From the NCBI RefSeq assembly GCF_026914265.1, contig NC_069131.1, positions 11,610,001-11,674,000 on the forward strand: a DNA stretch of 64,000 bases, given 5' to 3'. The position numbers and the translations under genes were made by a program. How positions within the stretch are numbered: position 1 is the stretch's first letter; each line of letters starts with the position of its first letter. The stretch is from Mya arenaria. Its lineage: Eukaryota; Mollusca; Bivalvia; Myida; Myidae. Under the pieces are notes generated by a model. The model saw nothing but the letters and a program-made list of their open reading frames with translations, made no database searches and was not told where the DNA came from. This document shows positions 12,692 through 22,475 of this stretch, piece after piece.

Positions 12692-12748
12692 TTCCGGGAC
12701 ACCTCAGGGCGAAGCGAGTGCGCTAAACACTGCGCTAACTGGACAACC
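12692..12748 (-). repeat. tRNA-derived SINE-like head
   Basis: On the minus strand TTAGCGCAGTGTTTAGCGC resembles a pol III A box, followed by CCTGAGGTGTCCCGG; the B box is degraded. It matches the better copy at 21,510-21,578. Both lie upstream of a member of the IgSF pair, so the insertion predates that duplication. Confidence 0.5.
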
Positions 12749-13561
12749 GTGGTATAACTTTGCAGTTATATATATTGTGCTCGGTTTTATGAGGGGCAAG
12801 TCAAGTTCGAACTAGGATGGGATACGTGAATATTAACCACATTCATGGGTGTAAAAGACATTTGATCAATGTCAAAGCCTTATTCCTTAATACGTGTTTG
12901 ACACCCTCGTTTCATGATATTAACGACTAGCATTTTGGGCGTCCAAAAAGAACGTCATCCGTGTTACAACACGACGCCCAAATGCGTTTGATGACATTCA
13001 GTATGAACAAGGACCGGTACTTTTTATATCATATTTTTATTATAATTGACGGAAATTGACGATTTTTAAAATGATTAAAATTATATATTTGGTTACGATG
13101 CATCAGTTTTCATATAAAGGGCACTTGGACCTACATTACATACACAATATAGCGCCTATATCACCTACTACTGTCATAAGATTTGAAAAAAATATCCATG
13201 AACTTACAGCCTGACACTATCACTTAAACTTCGCATTAAGTAGCAATTGAATGACGAAGGTAACACACAATAACGTGACAATAAGTATTTTACAAGATAA
13301 GTAATTGTCTTTTGAGTGGAAGCGGATTCGTTTAATGACGATTTTAACCAGCTACCAGGACGTGCATCGGTAAAAAGCTAAGGTTTATTATCCTCTTTTC
13401 CTAGTTTGCAAATATGAACAACTTCTATATCGAGCTTAAAAAGTGGTATCGTTCTTTGTGGTGGCGTATTAAATAGTATGTGTGTTAATTGAAATAGCAC
13501 AAAAAAACGGAATTAAAAGATCGTGATTTACAGTTTTTACTTGTTAGTGAATAATGCGAGA

Positions 13562-16500
13562 ATGAATGTCAAAATGAAAGTGCCATGCGTAATAGCCTTT
13601 GTATTCATTTGCTTCAAAGGAGGTAAGTAATAACTAAAATATGAGAGTATTCTAGTGGTATAGGTATCCGCCTCTCAACCAAAAGGTTTTGGTTTCAATC
13701 CCCACCATTATGAAATTAATCTAGTGGTAAAGGTGTCAGTCACCCACCTAAGATGTTGTTGGTTCAATCACCACCAGAATGCCAATAGTCTAGTGGTAAA
13801 GGCGTCAATCTCTCACACAAAAGGTTGTGGGTTTGATCCCCACCAGAATGAGAGTAGTCTTGTTTTATAGATGTCAGCCTCCCACCCAAGATGTTGTTGG
13901 TTCAATCCCCACCAGAATGACAATAGTCTAGTTGTATATGTGTCAATCTCCCACCTAAGATGTTGTTGGTTCAATCACCACCAGAATGCCAATAGTCTAG
14001 TTGTAAAGGCGTCAATCTCTCACACAAAAGGTTGTGGGTGTGATCCCCACCAGAATGAGAGTAGTCTTGTTTTATAGATGTCAGCCTTTCACCAAAGAGG
14101 TTGTGGGTTCAATCCCCACCATGATGAGAGTAGTCTAGTTGTATAGGTGTCCGCCTCTCACACAAAAGGTTGTGGGTGTGATCCCAACCAGAACTAGAGT
14201 AGTCTAGTGGTATAGGTGTTAGCCTCTTACCCAAGAGTTATGTGTCCAATCCCCACCAGGGTCAGAGTAGTCTATATGTATAGATGTCTTCTTTTTTCAC
14301 CCAAGAGATTGTTGGTTCAATTCCCACCAGAGTGAGAGGAGTCCAGCTGTATAGGTGTCTGCTTTTCACCAAAAAGTTTCTTCGTTTAATCCCAATCAGG
14401 AGGAGAGAAGTCTAGTTGTATAGGTGTCTGCCTTTCACACAAGATGTTGTTGGTTCAATTCCCACCAGGGTGAATGGAATTAAGTTGTATACGTGTCTGC
14501 CTTTCACCCAAGAGGTTGTTGGTACAATCCCCACAATGATGAGAGAAAGCTAGTTGTTTAGGTGTCTGCCTCTCACCCAAGATGTTGTTGGTTCAATCCC
14601 AACCAGGGATGAGTGTAGTGAAGTTGTATAGGTGTCTACCTCTCATCACATTAAGTTCTTGATTTAATCCCCACCAGGATATGCGTAGTCTAGTTGTATT
14701 GGTGTTAGCCTCTCACCGTAGGGGTTGTTAGTTCAATCCCTACCAGGGTCAGAGTAGTCTAGATGTACAGGTGTCTGCTTTTCACCCAAGAGGTTGTTGG
14801 TTTAATGCCCACCAGGATGAGAGTAGTCTAGTTGTATAGGTGTCTGCCTTTTACACAAGAAGTTGTTGGCTCAATCCCCACCAGGGTGAGAGTAGTCTAG
14901 TTGTACAGGTGTCTCCTTTTCACCCAAGAGGTTGTTGGTTCAATCTCCACCGAATGAGAATAGTCTCGTTGATAAGTGTCTGCCTTTCGAACAAGACGTT
15001 GTTGGTTCAATCCCAGCCCCAGGATGAGAGTAGTCTAGTTGAATAGGTTTCAGCTTTTCAACAAAGAGGTTGTGGGTCCAATCGCCACCAGGGTGAGAGT
15101 CTAGTGGTATAGGTGCCTTTCTTTCACACAAGGTTTGTTGGTTCAATCCCAACCAGGATAAGAGTAGTCTAGCTGTATGGATGTCTGCCTTTTACCCACG
15201 ATGTTGTTGGTTCTATCCCAACCAGGATGAGAGTAGTCAAGTTGTATATGTGTCAACCTCTCACCCAAGAGGTTGTTGGTCCAACCCCTACATGATGAGA
15301 GTAGTCTAGTTGTATTGGTGACAGCCCGTCACCAAAGGGGTTTTGGGTCCAATCGCCATCAGGGTGAGAGTGGTCTAGTGGAATAGATGCCTTTCTTTTA
15401 CAAAAGAGGTTGTTGGTTCAATCCCAACCAGGATGAGAGAAGTCTAGTTGTATAGGTTCCCGCCTTACACCCAAAAATTCGTGGGTCCAATCACCACCTG
15501 AGTGAGAGTGGTCTAGTGGTATAGGTGTCCTTCTTTTACACAAGAGGTTGTTGGTTCTATCTCAACCAGGATGAGAGTAGTCTAGCTGTATATTATTCTG
15601 CCTCTCACCAAAGGGGTTTGTGGTTCAATTCAAACCAGGTTGAGAGTAGTCTTACGGTATTGGCGTCCGCCTCTCACCCAAGGGGTTTTGGTATCAATCC
15701 CCACCTGGGTGAGAGTGGTCTAGTGGTATAGGTGCCCGTCTCACATCCAGAGGTTACGGTCCAATCGCCACCAGGATGAGAGTGGTCTTATATATATGAT
15801 ATAGGTGCCTTTCTTCACACAAGAGGTTGTTGATTCAATCCCAGTCAGGATGAGAGTAGTCTAGTTATATGTGTCTGCCTCTCACCCAAGGGGATCAGGA
15901 TTCAATCCCAACCAGGTTCAGAGTAGTCAAGCGGTTTTGGCGTCCTCCTCTCACACAAGGGGTGTGGGGTTCAATCCCCACCTGGGTGAGAGTGGTCTAG
16001 TGGTAAAGATGTCACCCAATTACACAAGGGGTTTTGAGTTCAATCACCACCAGATTGAGAGTGGTCAAGTGATATAGGTATTGTCTTTAAACCAAGGGAA
16101 TATGGGTTTAATCCCCACTAGGGGGAGGGTGGTCAAGTGGTATAGGTGTCTGCCTCTCATCCAAAGGGTTGTGGGTTCAATCCCTACTAGGTTGAGATTA
16201 GTGTTGTGGTATATCAGTCTGCCTTGTATTAAAAAAGGACTGGGTTGAATCCCCTACCAGGATAAGAGGTTTAGTGGTATAGTTGCCTGCAGATAACCCA
16301 AAGAGGTTTTGGGTTGGATCCCCACCTTGGGTTCTTTCTCGTGGCCATTCAAAATTAACAAGAGTCCTGTTTCTTCCAAAAAACGTACTCTTACGTGATT
16401 CGATAAGCTTTCAGCTTTCTTCACAATCGAGTTTAATTTAGTATTTACTTTAAACTAATAACTAATAAGTGTATCTAATCAAAACATACAATACCTTTAA

Positions 16501-16878
16501 GCAGTTTTTATTCAACGTAAAAAAGAGTGTATTACATCTTATATGCTAACAATGTATGAGTATGTGTGTGTAACACTGTATGCTATTCTAAAGTAGTTTT
16601 ACAGCTTTGATATAAAAGATATATGTTTTGATGTTCTGTTTCAGTTGTTTGCAAAACTTGTGGCAATCTCTATTATTCACAGCCAGCTTTTAAAGGGAGA
16701 AATGTTACAATATTCTTCAGCCATTCAAATTCTCGGCTACTCAAACGCTTACGATTTTTATAGCAATGTTGTTACACCATGGACAGCTGTTCCATCAACC
16801 GTTATGTATAATGCAACGTTGGGCGTTTTTACCACAGTGTTTGACACAAATATTCCGAATTCTGGAATATATACCTAA
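13562..16878 (+). pseudogene. IgSF receptor pseudogene, internally deleted
   Basis: This is a degraded paralogue of the gene at 22,415-27,813. Exon 1 (13,562-13,622) encodes a 20-residue signal peptide and ends in phase 1 at GTAAGT. Exon 2 starts at 16,645 after TTTCAG, in the matching phase, with VCKTCGNLYYSQPAF. A 1-nt deletion relative to the paralogue near 16,710 shifts the frame and leads to a TAG. Beyond it the paralogous frame resumes (VPST, GVFTTVF). At 16,870-16,878 the sequence joins the equivalent of the last codons, stop and 3'UTR of exon 9, so exons 3-8 are missing. Homology to the paralogue's downstream region continues to about 18,940. Intron 1 is occupied by the tRNA-like array. 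It is unlikely to make a useful protein. Confidence 0.85.
13641..16328 (+). repeat. Tandem array of ~39 tRNA-Glu-like units (~69 bp each)
   Basis: I counted about 39 head-to-tail units; 2,688 bp gives a mean period of 69 bp. A typical unit carries GTCTAGTGGTATAGG (matching the D-arm/A-box region of eukaryotic tRNA-Glu), a loop-like CTCTCAC or TTTTCAC (the anticodon loops of the two Glu isoacceptors), and GGTTCAATCCCCACC (T arm/B box). The bases flanking the T arm do not pair with those before the D arm, so no acceptor stem forms and the units are not functional tRNAs. Neighbouring units differ at many positions, but units 2-4 and 5-7 are almost the same, showing a ~207-bp higher-order duplication. 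Later units (from about 15,640) resemble tRNA-Glu more closely. Confidence 0.9.
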
Positions 16879-18940
16879 CTAGGGAAGATAATAACTCTAC
16901 ATACGTGCACAGCATAAGCTGTGTTCTAAAGTTATCAAATATAAAACATTTCTAAAAAATAAAATTCTTAATTGATTTAAGCCATAAATCAATCTGAGAA
17001 ATGGCATTAACATATTATTTACATCCGATAAAACATAAATACATGTCCAGGGAATTCCAGCGATATCAGTCCCACTGATAGCAATCTATTAAGAATTTTG
17101 ATATTTCCAAGCAAATAATATGTATATACATGATTATACTAATTTACTTCAGCTCGTTTGCAAAGACGTTGCTTGTATAACTTGTAAAAATTATTCAGCT
17201 TTGATGTATCTTAATCAAACTTATAAAGTAGTTAACTATTGCTTGAGAGGTCGGTTCCTTTCTTAAATCCAGCAAGATCCGCCTTTTCACAACTTGATTA
17301 TGGCCCTTGAAATTATCAAAATTGCTATTGTTGTAAAGTGAAAAAAATCAGTCTAAGGGAGGCAACCTGTATTCAGTGAGCGTAGTTTTTTCACTCGCGA
17401 ATGCTATACGGTGTTTAATTTTGATTGTATCTCAATAAAACTCATACATTAGTTAGATATCCATGAGATCTAGATTTCTGTCTTAAACCAGCCAGATCCG
17501 CCTATGCATGAGTGAATTATGGCCCTTGAAATGCTAAAGCCCTAGCAGAAGTATTCTCTAAGGGAGGAAAAGTGTACATAGAGTTGTGTAGTATTGTAGT
17601 GATTGTCTCCCTTTGTCGACTGTGATGATCTAGTTTTTCCGTCTGTGATCCATTAGGATCATTGTTTGCTTCCCTTTGAATGTGGGCTCAGTATAGTGCC
17701 TGTATTCTTTGGGTAAAAAAAACACACAAAAAAGCCCAGACGGTGGAGCATGGGACATCATGGGTATCGTTTTATACTATTACTTCAAACATATTGGCGC
17801 CTTGTAAGGTGTTTTGTCTTTACCATCTGTGTAATGATGTATTTGTACTGTCTTGTATTTGTGTATTCTTGTCTTGTTTTTTCTCATTTGTTTTACTGTT
17901 GTAACTATCAAATATTCATTATAGGTTCTTTTAATAAAGTTTATCTAACCAACAGTTTTCGTTTATTCAGCGACACCTATTGAATCTAAATAGCAGTGAA
18001 TGACAGTGAAATTAATCTATATCTCTTGAAATTGTTGTGATTTATAGTTGATAATATAAATTTATAAATTCAACATTTAAATCGTCCAAATTTACTTTAT
18101 ATGTCAATTTTGGAGAAGGTAAAACAATAAAGTACGCTCAATATTAACCATTTCGGACTCGAAATTATTGAAATTTTCTTATGGAGTACCCTTCTGCCAA
18201 CATTTTAAACCATTCAAATTCCGGTTCTTAGGAAAAGGTTGTGCCCCTAGGATACGCCCCCCTCTAACGTCAAAGAAAAGACACCACCTTGGCGACCTGG
18301 AAAATGCTATTTGACATGTAACCATTGAGTTAAACAATACATTTAAGAACGCGATATGACGATTTTATTATACGCCAAGCTTTCCCGTCAAACATTAAAA
18401 TGTGTACTTTATGTTGCAAAGTGATATCTTGTAGGTTAAACTTCGTAGTTGCACTAAGGCAGGGGGGGGTCAATATAGATCTTAGTCAATTTTAGTCGTA
18501 AATTAAAATAATCTTAGCGCCATAGTCATTATATTTCTAGATGTTTGTGTAAATTGAACTTTAGCCGACATTGAAAATGAGCATGGAGTTGAAGAGATAA
18601 AAAAATCCATGTATTGCCATTTGTGACCCTTATTCAGATTGAATAATTTTAGCCGTTACTTAAATCCTTTTATGGATCGTATGGATTGTTTTTTATTTCC
18701 TAAACCTCATGTCATTTTCAATGTCCAATTCACACAAATATGTCTTCAATCGATTAAGCCCCTTACTGAAATTGCCTCCAGACGAAAACAACTCCAAAAT
18801 TGCATTTAATCATAGGTTGGTTTTATATATTGAGTTATTTAGCTGCTCGCGAATGATCGATATATAGAAACTCGGACATTTCGCGCTCAACTAGTTAAAA
18901 ATATATTTATAGCTATGTAAATTATAGCTACGTGGCCACA
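16879..18940 (+). repeat. Downstream flank of the pseudogene, paralogous to 27,814-29,720
   Basis: Anchors include GGGAAGATAA just after the stop, ATTCTTAATTGATTTAAG, the CTCCCTTTGTCGACTGTGA stretch near 17,608 (28,430 in the gene copy) and AATAAA at 17,933 (28,760). The homology ends near TAGCTACGTGGCC at 18,930. It represents the old 3'UTR and downstream DNA. A diverged repeat pair (17,160-17,360 and 17,400-17,560) lies inside. Confidence 0.75.
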
Positions 18941-20636
18941 AATCCCCAGAATGTACCGATGTCTGATATTGTAAACCGTTCATATCTTTCCGAGGTTGTT
19001 TTCGATAAAAATGTCCGAGGTTTTCCGAATGTTGACCATCAAATTTGGTATCTGTATACACCACAACTGGGCCCGATTTACAATTTGGCCGTAGAGATGA
19101 CTTGAAGGGTCGGGGTGGGGTGGGTGGATAGGAGGTTTTACGTGTAATTTGTATTACTACGTTTATTTTCCAACATATAACTTAAAGAATAAATAAACGA
19201 AACATACTACCAATAACGACATATCGCTCGTTATCAGGTTGAGATTGGGCAGGCAAAATCCGAAAGTCTATATGAGATAGATACCGGTTCATCAAATACA
19301 ATTATCTGTGCATAAGAAAAGGTGAGAGTTTAGCGTTGATTCTTCTCATTTGCGTTTGAATAAGGTTTGTATGTGACCATTTCCTTTGTTCTGTTACAAT
19401 TATGTGATTTTACAGTCGTTTGTCAACTTAAAAACTTAACTTCAACATAACAGATAGTGTTTCTTTCTGAAATTAATTAAAAACATTTTTAAAATAATTC
19501 TGTATCAAGTGCCTAAAATACATAAGAATACACCATATTTTGACAAAAAAAGAGAGATTGCTATGGAGAGATCGCCGAACCCCCACTATTTCGTGTATTA
19601 TAATTTGGATACTCTTTCCACCAGAAAATGTTAAAAATGATTAAATATAGCTACCTTCACAATTTGTTAAAGCTAGTTCCATCATGAGTGTTGACTTCTT
19701 AAAGCTTATAAAGCTTAAAAAAACATATAGGGGTTTTGCACAGATCGCCAATACTTGTTAAGGGAGATCAGTGCGTTAATATAGCCAAAATACATTTTGA
19801 GATTTAGTATAGTTTGACCTTTAAATCAGAAAATAGTTACTTCCCCTTTTTACAAATAGTCAATTCTTGTTTGTGCCAAACCGTGTGACAACCAGAAGTC
19901 ACATTGTTGCAGAGACTTTTGGTACAGGGTTAATGAAAAAAGGCAAATCCGACCAAAATCTCCCAATATCGATTAATAGTATACATTATACAGTAGGTTT
20001 CTCGTGTTTGGTGCATCAGTCGGTCTCGAACTTCATGGATAATAATGAAGGTGAAGAAACCTTTGCTCAAAAGTCAAAGAAACAGAACGGTTTATTCTGC
20101 CCTATCCCGTGGCTGTGTTCATGTACCCAAGGGTCAGTTTCCATTGACTTGCTTCTTAGACATACACTCGGTTGAAAAGAAAAAACATTTTTGAATATCA
20201 TAACTCCGAAAGTTGCAAACCCATGTGATGCAGTAAATACATTCGTTTGTATACTACCATCGATATTTTCTCCATCGATAACATTCATAGCTGGTAAAAG
20301 CGATTTAAAATATTAAACAATTTAATAAAGGCGGTTTAAATGTTTAACACATACTAATGGTGCATGAAGGAATTGGTTGTTTTGTCAAGTGTTGCACTTG
20401 CTGTGTTTCAAATCATTCCGGGACTGCTAGATGCATACAATTGAATGGTTCGTAAAAAAAATATCATGCACTTTCCAAGAATCTCTTTTTGAGATTCCAT
20501 TTTAAAAACAAATTCCCAATATGGCTCCTTATGACAAAGATCATGGGCTTTTTTAATCAAACAAACACTTAATGGAGGACGGTGTAGCGTTTGGTAAGAA
20601 AATATTTTTTATCGGAAAACATTTTTAGGCAGATCC
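18941..20636. other. Intergenic, no gene seen
   Basis: There are scattered short ORFs, none with a recognisable domain or splice context. Sequence is AT-rich with a short G-rich run near 19,110-19,135. Confidence 0.5.
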
Positions 20637-21030
20637 TTAAAGGGGCTAGACACCAGATGGTCCAAAATACCGCAAATACAGTATTTCGACAAACAAGCCC
20701 AGAATTGTTAATACGAGCTAGTATGTGTCCGATAGTATATCATTTTACATGACTAAAAGAATATTTGATCGCTGTCTTAGCTGACTTAACCCTTTTAAAA
20801 ATAGCTGATATTGGTTTCCCAGTTTATAGTGTGTATATTTAGCAAGAGAAATTCACATGATTAGTACAGCTACATATACCCACAATATTTTTAAATCAAC
20901 TGGGATTTCAGTGGTAGACGATTTGATACATCAGTAAGTAAGATGCTGTGTACATATCAATATCGATTTTATGTAAGTATTTGATATTTTTTAACTTGCA
21001 TTTGTATCATCTGGTGTCTAGTCCCTTTAA
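20637..21030. mobile_element. MITE with TTAA ends, GGGGCTAGACACCAGATGG family
   Basis: Left end TTAAAGGGGCTAGACACCAG and right end CTGGTGTCTAGTCCCTTTAA form terminal inverted repeats of about 22 bp, and both ends carry TTAA. TTAA target duplication is typical of piggyBac-related elements, but no transposase is present. A reverse-oriented relative is at about 23,100-23,468. Confidence 0.75.
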
Positions 21031-21509
21031 CCCTTACCATGCCGGGCTACCCTTTATCCCGCTTCGTGTGTGCTATAACTGATTCATGTTAGAAATCACA
21101 AGTGGAGCCAATGTCTAAATGAAACATTTGAAAACTCAGCAGTATTGGAACGCTTTTTTCAATAATTCCGAAGATCAGTTACAAATAAGTTTGTATTCCG
21201 AAGTCAGATCAGAAAGTACGTTATGTCTGATTCCAAGAAGGGAGGGGGTGACACCCAGAGTCTATGATTGCTAGACAAGGGTTTATTATTATATCCTTTG
21301 ACCAAGTTACTCAGATTTTGCCTTGAATTGATGCATGCTATCATATACAAAATAAACATTTTAATTTACAGTTCTTCATGATTTAATACTCTTTTAAACA
21401 AACACAAATAAAAACAAAACACATTATTCAGCTCGCAATTGTACTCAATATGTCATGTTTTGATATGGAAGAGCATATAAGCAGAAAACAAACATCTTGC
21501 TTTCTTACT

Positions 21510-21578
21510 TGCCGGGAATCAAACCCGTGACGCCTTAGTGAGAAGCGGGTTCGCTAACGACTGCGCTAACAGGACAAC
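21510..21578 (-). repeat. tRNA-derived SINE head
   Basis: On the minus strand, A box TTAGCGCAGTCGTTAGCG and B box GGGTTTGATTCCC stand at tRNA-like spacing. Acceptor-stem halves do not pair, so this is not a working tRNA gene. Its paralogue is at 12,692-12,748. Confidence 0.6.
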
Positions 21579-22414
21579 TGTGATTTTAGATAACAGTTAT
21601 ATAGGTTCTGCTTGGTTTTACGTTTGTCATCTGAATATGGAGGGGCAATCCATAACAAGTTCGAACTATGATGGGATATGTGAAGAATAAACCACACTGA
21701 TGAGTGTAAAGGACGTTTGATCACTGTCAAAACCTTATTATACTTAATTCGAGTTTGACACCCTCGTGACATATTATTCAAGACTAGCATACTGTGCGTC
21801 CAAACAAATACCGGAAGATATTCAACACGACGCCGATACATGCAGTTAATACAGTATGAACAACGACCGTTTTCTGTTATAATCAACAACTTAATTATAA
21901 TTTACAGAAGCTAACACTTTTCCAAATGATAACTATTACATGTTGGGTTATACGGCATCACATTCCATATTAAGGGCACTTGGATCTATATTATAAACAC
22001 GAATGTTTGCTCATATTCTTAGATAAAATACCTTATATATGACTTTTGTCATAAGATTGGAAAGTCTCGAAAACAAACTTACTGCAAGACTCTTACAACT
22101 GAAGCCTTTAAGTGACATCTTAATGAGGAAGATAAAAACAAAAGCAATTTTGACAACACTAGGTTAGTTATTGTCTTAAAAGTGGAAACGGATATTAACA
22201 ATTTTATCAGCCCAAAAGCAAAGAATCAATATAATTCTATGTTTCAAATATACTCATTTCCTGGTAAGCAAAGTTGCAACTCTGGTATATCAAGCTTAAA
22301 TAAATGTTCCCTTTGTTTGTGTTGTTGTATTAAATAGTACGTTCGTACATGAACATAGCAGAGACTATCGAAATTTAAAGATATTCTGTTTTCTGTAATA
22401 TAAAAAGTGTCTAT

Positions 22415-22475
22415 ATGAGTGTCAAAATAAATGTGCCATTCCTCATAGTGTTTCTGTTCATTTGCTTCAAGGGAG
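22415..22475 (+). CDS. IgSF gene exon 1: signal peptide
   Basis: Codes for MSVKINVPFLIVFLFICFKG and ends in phase 1 before GTAAGTAA. A hydrophobic core follows one basic residue, as in a secretory signal. The paralogous pseudogene has the same 61-nt exon. Confidence 0.85.

Noticed and set aside
13871..16077. Several 68-codon ORFs in the array encoding SHPRGxxFNPHQ-like repeats
   Set aside because: They arise from the ~69-bp (23-codon) period of the array, which keeps frames open across three units. They have no start context or protein features.
13641..16328. A functional tRNA-Glu gene cluster, or a CRISPR-like array
   Set aside because: No unit has complementary acceptor-stem halves and anticodon stems do not pair. 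There are no constant repeats separated by unique spacers; the whole unit repeats with scattered changes.
19867..20288. Overlapping 102- and 73-codon ORFs on opposite strands
   Set aside because: No recognisable motif, no splice signals in a sensible place, and no copy in the paralogous block.
21510..21578. A working tRNA gene
   Set aside because: A and B boxes are present but the acceptor stem cannot form. A degraded relative sits at the paralogous place, which fits a SINE head.
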